Positions 9,213 to 18,608 of a stretch of DNA of 47,536 nt are shown here, piece by piece. The DNA is from Clostridia bacterium. Its GTDB lineage: Bacteria; Bacillota; Clostridia; UMGS1883; UMGS1540. The stretch's first letter is position 1, and every line of letters starts with the position of its first letter. Under the pieces are notes generated by a model. That model saw nothing but the letters and a program-made list of their open reading frames with translations. It made no database searches and was not told the origin of the DNA. The DNA lies in the NCBI GenBank assembly GCA_029006755.1, contig JAQXGO010000026.1, positions 1 through 47,536 on the forward strand. Direction: 5' to 3'. Made by a program: the position numbers and the translations under genes.

Positions 9213-10604
9213 TTGAAGCTATGGGGCGGTAGATTTCAGAAAGATACTGACAAAGCGGTGGACGATTTTAATTCGTCCATCCGTTTTGATGCGCGCATGT
9301 ATAAAGAGGATATTTTAGGCAGTATGGCACACGCGGAAATGTTGGGCAAGCAAGGCATCATTCCCAAGGAAGATGCAGAAAAGTTGGTCAAATCTTTGCA
9401 GGAAATTCTGCAGGATATTGAAGCTGGAAAAGTAAGCTTCTCTGTGGATGCAGAAGATATCCATATGAATATAGAAAAAATTCTGATTGAGCGCATCGGC
9501 GATACCGGCAAACGCCTGCATACCGGCAGAAGCCGTAATGATCAGGTTGCCTTAGATTTACGAATGTACCTTATGGAGCAGACAGTGCAAGTTGCAAACC
9601 TTTTAAAGACATTGACTTTACAGCTTGTATCGCTCAGCAAGGCGCATATTGATACAGTTATGCCCGGCTATACCCATTTGCAAAAAGCGCAGCCGATTAC
9701 CTTGGCGCATCATTTCATGGCATATAGCCAAATGTTCATGCGCGATATGGATCGCTTGCGTGATACATATCGCCGCACCGCAATTATGCCGCTTGGCAGT
9801 GGCGCGTTGGCCGGAACCACCTATCCACTTGACCGAGAATTTGTTTGTGAAACGCTTGGCTTTTCTGCCATTAGCCAGAACTCCTTGGACGGTGTAAGTG
9901 ACCGTGACTTTGTCATTGAGCTTGCCGCGGATCTATCCCTCATTATGGTGCACCTAAGCCGTTTTTCCGAAGAACTGATTTTATGGAGTAGCCATGAATT
10001 TTCCTTTGTGGAAATGGACGATGCGTATTCCACCGGCAGCAGCATTATGCCGCAGAAAAAGAACCCGGATGTTGCTGAGCTGATTCGTGGGAAAAGCGGA
10101 CGTGTTTTCGGCAGTCTCATGGGACTTTTAACGATGATGAAAGGCTTACCGCTTGCTTATAATAAGGATATGCAGGAAGACAAGGAACAGATCTTTGACG
10201 CACTCGATACGGTAACGCTTTGCTTGCCTGTGTTTACGAATATGCTGTCTTCCATGCGGGTAAATAAGGTACAAATGCGAAATGGTGCGCGCGGCGGTTT
10301 TACAAATGCCACTGATGCTGCCGATTATCTCGTAAAAAAAGGCATGCCCTTCCGCGAAGCGCATGCTGTAATCGGTAATTTGGTTTTCTACTGTATTCAA
10401 AATGAGAAGAGTATCGACGATTTAACGATAGAAGAATTCCATTCCTTCTCTACTGTTTTTGATAAAGATATCTATGATGCTATCAGTATGGAAGCTTGCG
10501 TTGAAGGACGAAGCTTGCCCGGCGGACCGGCAAAAGCGGCTGTGCTTTCCACAATTGCGGCCTGTGAAGCCTTTCTTAATGCGTATCATTGCAGCAGAGA
10601 ATAA
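9213..10604 (+). CDS. argH: Argininosuccinate lyase
   Basis: A 463-residue homotetrameric lyase that splits argininosuccinate into arginine and fumarate. The superfamily signature [11 protein letters not shown] is at 275-285 on the flexible catalytic loop, GYTHLQ near 152-157 holds the catalytic-site His, and [11 protein letters not shown] (103-113) is the substrate loop. The start is a TTG at 9213: it gives the invariant MKLWGGRF start, has AGGTGA 7 nt upstream inside the end of argG, and no ATG fits. Its last 29 nt overlap the convergent thiN gene, tail to tail, and I see no terminator between them. Confidence 0.98.
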   Translation: MKLWGGRFQKDTDKAVDDFNSSIRFDARMYKEDILGSMAHAEMLGKQGIIPKEDAEKLVKSLQEILQDIEAGKVSFSVDAEDIHMNIEKILIERIGDTGKRLHTGRSRNDQVALDLRMYLMEQTVQVANLLKTLTLQLVSLSKAHIDTVMPGYTHLQKAQPITLAHHFMAYSQMFMRDMDRLRDTYRRTAIMPLGSGALAGTTYPLDREFVCETLGFSAISQNSLDGVSDRDFVIELAADLSLIMVHLSRFSEELILWSSHEFSFVEMDDAYSTGSSIMPQKKNPDVAELIRGKSGRVFGSLMGLLTMMKGLPLAYNKDMQEDKEQIFDALDTVTLCLPVFTNMLSSMRVNKVQMRNGARGGFTNATDAADYLVKKGMPFREAHAVIGNLVFYCIQNEKSIDDLTIEEFHSFSTVFDKDIYDAISMEACVEGRSLPGGPAKAAVLSTIAACEAFLNAYHCSRE

Positions 10605-11196
10605 CGGCGCTACCATTTTCTATTTGAATGATTGCCTCTTTTGCGGTGATTTCATTGCTGATTCCCAGCGTGTCACCTCGAAAGAGGCGTTTTTTTTGCA
10701 GCGGATACTTTACACCTGCAAGCGAAACGGTGGCATCCTCAAAAAGCGGTACAACAGAAAGATACGTAAAATGTGTCTTTGGTACATGCAAGGTGCCCCA
10801 AGAAATCGTCATGCGGCAGTCCGCATCCTCCATAAGAAAATTTATCTCCTTTTCTCTTGCCATTTTAAGAAGGCTGATGTTGCCTAAAAAATGGTCAACC
10901 CGTCCACCAAAAACGCCAATGGCATAAATATCTGTATACCCTTGTGCTATGGCATATTCTAATGCAATCTGAAAATCCGTAGCATCCTTTTCTGCCGGAT
11001 ATACCATTCTGTTTATATCTTGCGGAACTTCCCCCAACAAACTATCAAAATCGCCCACCACCAAATCGGGCTTGATTCCAAGCTGCACGGCATGCCGATA
11101 GCCACTATCCGCACAAATGACAAAGTCATCCACGCATTTTGTATAAAAATCATACGTATCTATGGGCGCCCCGCCCATAATCACTGCTCTTGCCAA
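10576..11196 (-). CDS. thiN: Thiamine pyrophosphokinase
   Basis: A 206-residue cytosolic enzyme that transfers pyrophosphate from ATP to thiamine. The family motifs are all present: [10 protein letters not shown], the DxD-type loop VVGDFDSL, the [10 protein letters not shown] helix, GVFGGRVDH, and the C-terminal beta-domain with [10 protein letters not shown]. It starts at TTG 11196 with AAGGAG 8 nt upstream; the next ATG is inside the conserved first strand. Its 3' end overlaps argH by 29 nt on the opposite strand. It follows rpe after a 200-nt gap in which I see no clear promoter or terminator, so it is probably read from the rpe promoter or the long operon. No TPP riboswitch is visible. 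Confidence 0.93.
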   Translation of the reverse strand: MARAVIMGGAPIDTYDFYTKCVDDFVICADSGYRHAVQLGIKPDLVVGDFDSLLGEVPQDINRMVYPAEKDATDFQIALEYAIAQGYTDIYAIGVFGGRVDHFLGNISLLKMAREKEINFLMEDADCRMTISWGTLHVPKTHFTYLSVVPLFEDATVSLAGVKYPLQKKRLFRGDTLGISNEITAKEAIIQIENGSAVILCCNDTH

Positions 11197-11397
11197 ATTC
11201 TATTCTCCTTCTTTCAAAAAACGCAAAACAACATACAACGTCCTTTTACGCCCCTTACTAAAGAAAAATTGACGAATATGCATATGATAAATAGAAACGG
11301 ATTTGCGTACAGAGGACGAAGGAGCTATCGCCTTTTAGGACAACAAGGAAGAATATGCCGAAATATCAATGTTTAAAGTGCAGTTTTTTCAGTTCCT

Positions 11398-12048
11398 CTA
11401 ATTCTGATATGCATTCTCGCGCAAACTACGGATTGCTGCTGCCGGATCTTCTGCAAAGAATACCGCTGCACCGGCAACAATCACGTTTGCGCCGGCCTCT
11501 GTTACCTCACGAATGTTTTGAATGCCAATTCCGCCATCCACCTGAATATCCGTTTCCGGTGATACCATTGCACGAACCTCTTTAATCTTCTGTACTGCCT
11601 GGGGAATAAACTTTTGCCCGGTAAAGCCCGGGTTTACACTCATAACCAGAATCATATCTGCAAGATGCGCAACTTCCTTAATCATTACAGCCGGTGTCCC
11701 CGGATTGATGGCAAGGCCTGCCTTCATCCCTGCATCCTTTATCTGCTGCAATGCACGATGCACATGGTTGGTTGCTTCTACATGAATGGTAACAATATCT
11801 GCACCGGCCTTTTCAAAAAGACCAATATAGTTTTCCGGATTTTCAACCATAAGATGTGCATCCATTACAAGATTCGTTGCATCCCTGAGTGCAGAAACCA
11901 CGCCCATGCCAAAGGAAAGATTGGGCACAAAATGGCCATCCATAACGTCAATATGCAAATAATCTGCTCCTGCTGCCTCAACCATTTTTGCCTGCTCACG
12001 AAAAGCACCAAAATCTGCTGCTAAAATAGATGGTGCAATTTTAATCAT
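11398..12048 (-). CDS. rpe: Ribulose-phosphate 3-epimerase
   Basis: A 216-residue TIM-barrel enzyme that interconverts ribulose-5-phosphate and xylulose-5-phosphate in the pentose phosphate pathway. IAPSILAADFG starts the barrel; the metal and catalytic residues sit in LHIDVMDGHFVPN, MDAHLMVE, MSVNPGFTGQKF and QVDGGIG. Length is typical. GAGAGGT precedes the ATG. It lies just after rsgA, as in many Firmicutes, but has its own strong promoter (12089-12117). Confidence 0.97.
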   Translation of the reverse strand: MIKIAPSILAADFGAFREQAKMVEAAGADYLHIDVMDGHFVPNLSFGMGVVSALRDATNLVMDAHLMVENPENYIGLFEKAGADIVTIHVEATNHVHRALQQIKDAGMKAGLAINPGTPAVMIKEVAHLADMILVMSVNPGFTGQKFIPQAVQKIKEVRAMVSPETDIQVDGGIGIQNIREVTEAGANVIVAGAAVFFAEDPAAAIRSLRENAYQN

Positions 12049-12088
12049 ACTCTTTTACCTCTCTTATTCATAAAATCATACTGTATGC

Positions 12089-12117
12089 ATTATAGCATAT
12101 TTAGAAAAAACTGTCAA
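12089..12117 (-). promoter_or_regulatory. Internal consensus promoter for rpe-thiN
   Basis: On the minus strand TTGACA (12117-12112), 17-nt spacer, TATAAT (12094-12089). It is a perfect sigma-A match, and the -35 box overlaps the rsgA stop codon. It gives rpe, and probably thiN, expression independent of the 15 genes upstream. Confidence 0.88.
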
Positions 12118-12980
12118 CTATTGCCTTCTTTAATTTTTTGATAATAATACCGATAGCTTTCGTATCGTTGCGGCGCAATTAAGCCTTTGCGAACCGCCTC
12201 CTTTACACCGCATTCCGGTTCTGCCATATGGGCACAGCCGGTGAATTTACATGCCTCCGCATATTGAGGGAATTCCCGATACAATGATGTAAGCTCCGCG
12301 CACTGATCCGTCGGCAACTGGATACGACTAAAACCCGGCGTATCTAATACATATCCGCCTATTTTCAAGGGGTACAACTCCACATGCCTTGTTGTATGCC
12401 GCCCTCTTGCAAGCTTATCACTAACCTTGCCGGTTTCAAGGCACAAGTTATCCCCTAACAGGTTTAAAAGACTGGATTTACCTACTCCGGAATTACCGGC
12501 AAAAGCCGTAATTTTATCTTTTAGATAAGGTATCAATTCTGTAAGTCCGCTGGACTTTACAACGCTTGTTATAACGGTTTGATATCCTGCTTTTTCATAT
12601 ATAGAACAGATATTCTGACAGGCTTCCATGCCCCCGATATCACTCTTGTTCATGCAAAGCATTGCCTCGATACCGGCAGATGCCGCCGTCATCAAAAACG
12701 CATCTATCATAAAGGTATCTACTACCGGTGATGTTGGAGAAGCCACAACAACCACTAAATCAATATTGGCAACTTGAGGCCGTATGAGCGCATTTTTTCT
12801 GGGAAGGATTTCTGTTATTAAATCCCCTTCCGGCGAAAGAACAACCCTATCTCCTACATGCGGTACTATTTTTTCTTTTCGGAATCTGCCACAAGCGCGG
12901 GTTTCGTGCACGATCCCGTCACACCTAACATAGTAAAATCCGCCAATTCCTTTTACAATAACGCCCTGCGTTTGTCTCAC
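12114..12980 (-). CDS. rsgA: Small-subunit ribosome biogenesis GTPase RsgA
   Basis: A 288-residue circularly permuted GTPase that tests late 30S maturation. An N-terminal OB fold (about 1-70) is followed by the G motifs in permuted order: G4 MNKSD, G1 GNSGVGKSS, then G3 DTPGF. The C-terminal zinc knuckle reads CKFTGCAHMAEPECGV, with the Cys and His ligands in place. It starts at GTG 12980; an AAAGGGA lies about 12 nt upstream, and the gap from prkC is 18 nt. The rsgA-prkC-prpC cluster is the common Firmicute order; in Bacillus subtilis RsgA (CpgA) is a PrkC substrate. Confidence 0.96.
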   Translation of the reverse strand: MRQTQGVIVKGIGGFYYVRCDGIVHETRACGRFRKEKIVPHVGDRVVLSPEGDLITEILPRKNALIRPQVANIDLVVVVASPTSPVVDTFMIDAFLMTAASAGIEAMLCMNKSDIGGMEACQNICSIYEKAGYQTVITSVVKSSGLTELIPYLKDKITAFAGNSGVGKSSLLNLLGDNLCLETGKVSDKLARGRHTTRHVELYPLKIGGYVLDTPGFSRIQLPTDQCAELTSLYREFPQYAEACKFTGCAHMAEPECGVKEAVRKGLIAPQRYESYRYYYQKIKEGNS

Positions 12981-12998
12981 TCCTATTCGTATTCCCTT

Positions 12999-14867
12999 TT
13001 ATGAAAAGTTTACCGGAACATTTTCTTTGTATGGTACGCCATCCACGTAGATATTTATGGTGCTTTCCCCGACCTCTCCACGCAGATTCAGTGTAATCGG
13101 TGAAAGCGCCGTTTCAAAGGCATCATCTACCAATACGTTATCGCCATCTGTTATTTTTACCTGTACCGTTTCTTTATCCTGCGGTAATTCAACGCGCAGT
13201 GTATACTTACCTTCTGTTTTTTCCGCATCTGCCTTCCCGTTGCTTATCGAAAAATCAATTGCCGTACCGGTAGATACCATTGTGCCACTTGCAATGGATT
13301 GCATAACCACCGTGCCCTTTTCGGCTCCATTGGAAACTGTGTCGACATTCCCTGCCTTTAGGTCGCAAGCACGCAGAATGTCCCGTGCCTCCTGCTCCGA
13401 CTTCCCGGTGATTGTTGGCACTGCTACCTCCACATCACTCTTGCCCTTGCTGACATAAAGGACAACTGTATCCCCTGTGCGCATGGTATAGCCTGCACTT
13501 GGATTGTGCCGAATGATATACCCTTCACGTACAGAATCGGAGTTTTCCTCCGAAATCTGCGGAACCAGTCCCATCTCTTGGAGTTTACGTTCTATCACGC
13601 GATAGTCTTGATTACTGAAATCATCCAGTTCTATCTTTTGGCTGCCACGGCTGACGGTAACAGAAATTCTTCCATTCGACATCATTTTTGTGCCCGGCTC
13701 CTTATCCTGCTCAATAATAAACCCTTCCGGAATGGTACTACTGTACTCAGCGGCATATTCCTCAATTTGTAAATCCTTGTACATTTCCCTTGCAGAATCA
13801 ATGGACATATTAATGAGCGAAGGGGTTTCAATCTCCACGATTTTCCTCTTATCGGAAGGAAACATCCATTTGGCTGCGACAACTGCCAAAGCGACAATAA
13901 CGGCCACTGCCGTTACAATTGCAGCCACAATTGCCACTGTATCCTCTTTCTTTTTCTTGGGTGGATCCGGCACTTTTTCTGCAGGCACATCTTGTAATTT
14001 AGGCAGCTTTTTTGTCGAAAACTTGTCTGTATGGGCTATGATATCCTCATCGCCCACAGCCTTGCGCATATCAGCAATCAAATCCGAAACCGTAGCATAG
14101 CGGTTCTTAACATCCTTTTCCAAGGCCTTCATGATAATCGCTTCAATTGCCTGCGGGATCTGCTGATTGATAACGGACGGCAAGGTCGCCGTTTCCTGCA
14201 AATGCTTCATTGCAACAGCAACCGGCGTATCACTATCAAAGGGCAATTGGCCGGTAAACATCTCATACATCACCACGCCTAAAGAATAGATATCTGTCCG
14301 TTCATCCGTAAAACCGCCTCTTGCCTGCTCCGGCGAAACATAGTGCACAGAACCAATCGCAGCGCCACCGCCTGCCACTGTAGTCGTCTTGCTGACAGCC
14401 CTGGCTAAGCCAAAATCCGTAACCTTCAAAACGCCGTCATTTGTTATGATAATGTTATGCGGCTTGATATCCCTATGAATTATGCCTTTTGAATGGGCAT
14501 GCTCTAAAGCCGAGGCAATCTGCATCGTAAAATCTGTGGCTTCATTGATGGAAAGCGATCCCTTTTTTGTCATATATTCCTTAAGGGTAATCCCTTCGAT
14601 ACATTCCATCACGATATAATTCAGTTTCCCATGATGCCCTACATCATATATCGAAACAACATTCGGATGGGAAAGGCTGGCTGCTGCCTGCGCCTCAATG
14701 GTAAAGCGCTTTAAAAAATCCTCATCTTCCTGAAATTCAGGCCTTAAAATTTTGACTGCTACATTGCGGTTTAAAAGGCGGCATCTGGCCCGATACACAA
14801 TAGCCATGCCCCCTGCACCAATATTCTCCAAAAGTTCATATCGGTTGCTAAGTACAGAACCTACCAT
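12999..14867 (-). CDS. prkC: PASTA-domain Ser/Thr protein kinase
   Basis: A 622-residue membrane kinase that senses muropeptides or lipid II outside and phosphorylates wall, division and translation proteins inside. The kinase domain spans 10-270: glycine loop IGAGGMAIVY, lysine K39 in VAVKIL, catalytic loop HRDIKPHN (131-138), DFG 151-153. A basic linker leads to one transmembrane helix (about 311-333). Three PASTA repeats follow, near 345-410, 411-477 and 478-545, ending in VTVSRG, LYVSKG and FSISNG. The last 70 residues form a further beta-rich extracellular piece found in some clostridial kinases. Its ATG directly follows the phosphatase stop (TAGATG), so the pair is translationally coupled. 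Confidence 0.96.
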   Translation of the reverse strand: MVGSVLSNRYELLENIGAGGMAIVYRARCRLLNRNVAVKILRPEFQEDEDFLKRFTIEAQAAASLSHPNVVSIYDVGHHGKLNYIVMECIEGITLKEYMTKKGSLSINEATDFTMQIASALEHAHSKGIIHRDIKPHNIIITNDGVLKVTDFGLARAVSKTTTVAGGGAAIGSVHYVSPEQARGGFTDERTDIYSLGVVMYEMFTGQLPFDSDTPVAVAMKHLQETATLPSVINQQIPQAIEAIIMKALEKDVKNRYATVSDLIADMRKAVGDEDIIAHTDKFSTKKLPKLQDVPAEKVPDPPKKKKEDTVAIVAAIVTAVAVIVALAVVAAKWMFPSDKRKIVEIETPSLINMSIDSAREMYKDLQIEEYAAEYSSTIPEGFIIEQDKEPGTKMMSNGRISVTVSRGSQKIELDDFSNQDYRVIERKLQEMGLVPQISEENSDSVREGYIIRHNPSAGYTMRTGDTVVLYVSKGKSDVEVAVPTITGKSEQEARDILRACDLKAGNVDTVSNGAEKGTVVMQSIASGTMVSTGTAIDFSISNGKADAEKTEGKYTLRVELPQDKETVQVKITDGDNVLVDDAFETALSPITLNLRGEVGESTINIYVDGVPYKENVPVNFS

Positions 14868-15614
14868 CTATGCTTCCTCCTTGAGCAGCTTTTTTATGAC
14901 AACGGCAGTAATATTATCTGTACCACCGTTTTGATTAGCTTTTTTCACTAGATTTTGTACAACCTCTTCCAGATTGGGACTGGATATCAGCATGTTTTTT
15001 ATTTCACTTTCTGTAAGCATGTTAGACAGCCCATCGGAACACATTAGAATCATGTCATCCTGTTCCATTTCCAGGGAAATAAAATCTGGTTTTACCTGCC
15101 GATTGGTGCCCACAGCACGCGTGATTACGTTCTTATCAGGATGCACACTGGCTTCCTGTTCTGTAATGATACCTTTTTGGACCATTTCTGCGACCAAGGA
15201 GTGATCCTGTGTCAGCTTTTTTAATTCCCCATTACGAAAAAGGTATACACGGCTGTCACCTACATGCCCGATGTATAACACGTCAAAATCTATCAAGCAA
15301 ACATCCGCAGTCGTGCCCATACCGGCATATTCCTCTGCCGTTTGCGCGCGGCTAAACACCACCTTATTGGCATAGCTGATTGCCCCGAAAAGAATCCGTT
15401 TTACTTTTTCCTCATCCAAATCCAGTACGCTTTGCAGACGGATATAAGTTTCCATGCTTTCTGCAGCACTTCGGCTTGCAATATCGCCGCTGCTATGTCC
15501 TCCCATTCCATCGCACAAAATAAAAAGCGGTGGTTTGTCTTCAGAAGCAATACAAAAATCTTGATTCATCTTTCGGACCATTCCAATCTCTGTTTTAGCT
15601 GCAAATCTGATCAT
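14868..15614 (-). CDS. prpC: PP2C-family Ser/Thr phosphatase
   Basis: A 248-residue metal-dependent phosphatase, the partner of the PASTA kinase. Metal-binding acids are visible: D19 in KMNQDF, D35-G36 in LCDGMGGHSSGD, MCSDGLSNML, and GGTDNITAVV near the C-terminus. It has no transmembrane segment, so it acts in the cytoplasm. Its ATG overlaps the rlmN stop as ATGA, and its own stop abuts the prkC start, so rlmN, prpC and prkC are coupled in translation. Confidence 0.96.
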   Translation of the reverse strand: MIRFAAKTEIGMVRKMNQDFCIASEDKPPLFILCDGMGGHSSGDIASRSAAESMETYIRLQSVLDLDEEKVKRILFGAISYANKVVFSRAQTAEEYAGMGTTADVCLIDFDVLYIGHVGDSRVYLFRNGELKKLTQDHSLVAEMVQKGIITEQEASVHPDKNVITRAVGTNRQVKPDFISLEMEQDDMILMCSDGLSNMLTESEIKNMLISSPNLEEVVQNLVKKANQNGGTDNITAVVIKKLLKEEA

Positions 15615-16645
15615 TTACTGTTACCTTTCGTTTCATCTAATACGGTTTTTCGCAGTTGCCCGCATGCCGCATTTATGTCTGCACCCATCTTCCGGCGAAC
15701 TGTGGCTTCAATCCCTGCCTTTTTTAAGATTTCGGCAAATTCTGCCACTGCATGCCGCTCGCTTTTTTGATACGCTTTTTCTCGAATCGAGTTGACCGGG
15801 ATTAAATTCACGTGAAATTCCGCATCCTTTTTTAATAACTTGGCTAAAAGCATTGCATGCTCTTTACGATCGTTGACATCCCTTATCAGTGCATATTCAA
15901 AAGTAATTCTGCGCCCCGAGGAACGAAAGTAGTCTACACATGACTCTGTAAGCGCCTCTACCGTGGTACTCTTAGCCACCGGCATTATGCGGCGCCGCAG
16001 TGCATCCGTCGGCGCATGCAAGGAAATTGCGAGATTTATTTTAAGATGCTTTTCTTCTAATCGGCGAATACCATCTATGAGGCCGCAGGTGGACAATGTA
16101 ATGTGTCGTGCACTGATGCCCATTCCCTCCTCATGCATGGCATTCTCTAAAAAAGTCATCACGTTGTCGAAGTTATCCAGCGGTTCGCCACTGCCCATCA
16201 TAACAATATGACGTATCGGCTTTCCTAAATCCTTTTGCGCCGCCAAAACCTGCCCTGCAATTTCTCCCGCAGTAAGATTCCGTAAAAGTCCATCCACCGT
16301 GGACGCGCAAAAGGAGCATCCCATACGGCACCCCACTTGCGTGGAAACGCAAATGGTAAGCCCATGTTTATAGGGCATAACCACACTTTCTATGCCGGCA
16401 CCATCCTCCATGAGGAAAAGATACTTTACCGTGCCGTCAATTTTAGAAACAAGCTTTGTATATATGCGCGGTAAATCCGTATAATAATTCGCTTTCAATT
16501 TTTCTCGCAGTGCTTTTGGTATGTTCGTCATTTCTTCCACTGCTGTACCGGCAAAGAGCCACTTATAAATCTGCTTTGCACGGAAAGCAGGCTCATCCTT
16601 CAAAACACCCGCAAGGCCTGATAATGTATGATCATATATATTCAC
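15611..16645 (-). CDS. rlmN: Dual 23S rRNA/tRNA adenine-C2 methyltransferase RlmN
   Basis: A 344-residue radical-SAM enzyme that methylates A2503 of 23S rRNA and A37 of some tRNAs. The cluster motif is C106-x3-C110-x2-C113 (CRMGCSFC). The proton-handling Glu is in GIESVVMP, SAM contacts are in MMGSGEPLDNFDNV, and the substrate-linked Cys is C328 in NAACGQL. It starts at GTG 16645 with AGGAGG 6 nt upstream; the GTG overlaps the rsmB stop (GTGA). A TTG or ATG start would lose the N-terminal domain. Confidence 0.97.
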   Translation of the reverse strand: MNIYDHTLSGLAGVLKDEPAFRAKQIYKWLFAGTAVEEMTNIPKALREKLKANYYTDLPRIYTKLVSKIDGTVKYLFLMEDGAGIESVVMPYKHGLTICVSTQVGCRMGCSFCASTVDGLLRNLTAGEIAGQVLAAQKDLGKPIRHIVMMGSGEPLDNFDNVMTFLENAMHEEGMGISARHITLSTCGLIDGIRRLEEKHLKINLAISLHAPTDALRRRIMPVAKSTTVEALTESCVDYFRSSGRRITFEYALIRDVNDRKEHAMLLAKLLKKDAEFHVNLIPVNSIREKAYQKSERHAVAEFAEILKKAGIEATVRRKMGADINAACGQLRKTVLDETKGNSK

Positions 16646-17901
16646 ACGCGCTTCCTCCTGAGTTTTGCAAAAAAGAAGCCATCTGTATTATCCATATGCG
16701 GCAAAAGCTGTGTATAGGGTTCTGCCAAAGAGAATTCTGTATGGTTTTTTAAAAATGCATTCACAATCTCTTCATTTTCCCGGGAGTTGATGGTACATGT
16801 GCAATAAAGAAGCATACCTCCCTTTTTCACATACTGCGCGGATACATCCAGAATCTGTGCTTGGGACGCGCAAAGCGCATCGATATCCTCCGGTTTTCGC
16901 TTCCATTTGATATCCGGTTTTTTTCGAATAATGCCCAGACCGGAGCAAGGCGCATCTACCATCACCTTATCATATTGCATACAGTGCGCACTGTCTAATA
17001 TCCGAGAGTCATGCATGGCCGCTTCAATAATGGAAATACCAAGCCGTTTTGCATTCTCTTCAATCAGTTTAATTTTATGTGCGTGCATGTCCCATGCAAC
17101 AATTTTGCCACGATTATCCATAAGTTCCGCCATGTGCGTTGTCTTCCCACCCGGTGCAGCGCAAACATCCAAAACACATTCACCCGGTTTCGGCGCAAGC
17201 TTTAATGATGCCATTTGTGCTCCCACATCCTGCACTGTTATCCAGCCGCTTCGAAACATGTCCGTATCGGCAATATTACTGGGTTCATCAATATAAAGCC
17301 CTTCTTCAACGGCCGTTTCATGTGCCTTACACAAACAGGCGACTTCTTCCGGGAAAACCTTAAGCTGATTTACGCGTACTGAAAGCGGCGGACGGGCATT
17401 TCCGGCTTCAAGAAGCTTTTCACATTCGTCATGGCCAAACATGGAAAGCCAGAGTTTGACCAACCAGTCCGGATAGGAATATTGGATTGCCAGCCGGTCT
17501 TTTTCTTCCTCCGGCAGAAGCCATCCGGTGCGCAAAACTCTACGCAGCACGGCATTGACAAAAGATGCGCCGGAAAATGCATATTTCTTCGTTAGCTTTA
17601 CCGCCTCGTTCACAGCGGCACTCATAGGTATGCGATCCAAAAAGCGCAATTGGTAAACAGACAAGCGCAAAATATTCAGCACCTTTGGCGAAAGGGTATC
17701 AATTGTTCTGACGGAAGCATACATAAGCTGGTAATCAATAAAACGGATATGCTGAATTGTGCCATACGCAATGCTGGTTGCCAGCGCCTTATCCCGTCTA
17801 TTGCAGGCAGACTTTTCTAAAGCCTTTTTTACAGCTAAATCCGCATAGGCATCATTCTGCAAAACATCTGTCAAAATGGAAAGTGCAAGTTCTCTCGCCA
17901 T
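16642..17901 (-). CDS. rsmB: 16S rRNA m5C967 methyltransferase RsmB
   Basis: A 419-residue protein with an N-terminal NusB-like RNA-binding helical domain (about 1-140) and a C-terminal SAM methyltransferase domain. The SAM loop is VLDVCAAPGGKTTHMAEL, motif IV is VDAPCSGLG, and the nucleophilic Cys region is LLYCTCTI. I chose the ATG at 17901 because AAGGAGAG sits 5 nt upstream and MARELALSIL matches the family start; the open frame continues 47 residues further upstream, but that part is Cys/Arg-rich and overlaps the preceding gene. The ATG overlaps the Zn-peptidase stop (TGATG). Confidence 0.95.
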   Translation of the reverse strand: MARELALSILTDVLQNDAYADLAVKKALEKSACNRRDKALATSIAYGTIQHIRFIDYQLMYASVRTIDTLSPKVLNILRLSVYQLRFLDRIPMSAAVNEAVKLTKKYAFSGASFVNAVLRRVLRTGWLLPEEEKDRLAIQYSYPDWLVKLWLSMFGHDECEKLLEAGNARPPLSVRVNQLKVFPEEVACLCKAHETAVEEGLYIDEPSNIADTDMFRSGWITVQDVGAQMASLKLAPKPGECVLDVCAAPGGKTTHMAELMDNRGKIVAWDMHAHKIKLIEENAKRLGISIIEAAMHDSRILDSAHCMQYDKVMVDAPCSGLGIIRKKPDIKWKRKPEDIDALCASQAQILDVSAQYVKKGGMLLYCTCTINSRENEEIVNAFLKNHTEFSLAEPYTQLLPHMDNTDGFFFAKLRRKRV

Positions 17902-18605
17902 CAATCTCTCCTTCTCCCGCCACCTGCTATGGTTATCAGCCGCAACAGTTGTAATATAGCGGTTGCTGCTGCCGCAACATACGTGAGTGCAGCCGCAGAC
18001 AAAACACGTTTTGCAGAGCGGGTTTCTTCTTCGTCTAAGCACCCCAACTCATATACTGAGCGCAAGGCACGTTTGCTGGCATTAAGTTCGACCGGCAGCG
18101 TAATAATTTGAAAGGCAACCACTGCCGCATATAAAATAATGCCTACTTCAATGAAAAAAGAAAATGCTGAAAATATAAAGCCCAAAATGATCAAAGGTAA
18201 TGCAAGTTGCGAAGAAACTTGCACCACCGGCAAGATTGTATTCCGTGCTTTGATAGGGAAATACCCCAAATTATGCTGTATGGCGTGTCCAACTTCATGT
18301 GCTGCTATGCCCACAGCCGCAATCGAAGCGTTATCATACACTCCGTCCGAAAGGTTAACGATATTGGTTCTCGGATCGTAATGATCCGTAAGCTTTCCGG
18401 CCACATGCCCGATTTTCACATTCTTTAAGCCGTTTCTGTCTAAAATCATTCGTGCCGCACGTTCTCCGGTAAGGCCGCGGTGGTTCCCCACCTTTTCATA
18501 TTTTGCATAGGTGGATTTTACCCGAATCTGCGCATAAAGTGCAAGAAGGATAGCGGGCAATATATAAATAACAGTTGGGTCAAACCCATAATAATAATAT
18601 CCCAT
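17901..18605 (-). CDS. Membrane zinc metallopeptidase (YugP family)
   Basis: A 234-residue integral membrane protein with an N-terminal helix (TVIYILPAILLALYAQI), then the zincin motif HEVGHAIQH in the cytoplasmic or membrane-proximal part, followed by hydrophobic segments near 135-170 and 200-230. This is the family usually annotated as neutral zinc metallopeptidase (Zn_peptidase_2) in Firmicutes. The substrate is unknown. AGGAG precedes the ATG by 8 nt. It sits between fmt and rsmB, as in many clostridia, which suggests co-expression with translation genes more than a shared pathway. Confidence 0.88.
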   Translation of the reverse strand: MGYYYYGFDPTVIYILPAILLALYAQIRVKSTYAKYEKVGNHRGLTGERAARMILDRNGLKNVKIGHVAGKLTDHYDPRTNIVNLSDGVYDNASIAAVGIAAHEVGHAIQHNLGYFPIKARNTILPVVQVSSQLALPLIILGFIFSAFSFFIEVGIILYAAVVAFQIITLPVELNASKRALRSVYELGCLDEEETRSAKRVLSAAALTYVAAAATAILQLLRLITIAGGGRRRD

Positions 18606-18608
18606 AAC

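Noticed and set aside
11200-11283. 27-codon frame just before thiN (MHIRQFFF...), a possible leader peptide
   Set aside because: No ribosome site and no regulatory codon run; it merely contains the thiN ribosome site at its end.
11355-11585. Plus-strand frame starting MPKYQCLKC, zinc-ribbon-like start with a possible ribosome site
   Set aside because: Most of it lies antisense to the well-supported rpe gene, only one CxxC is present and the remainder looks like shadow sequence.
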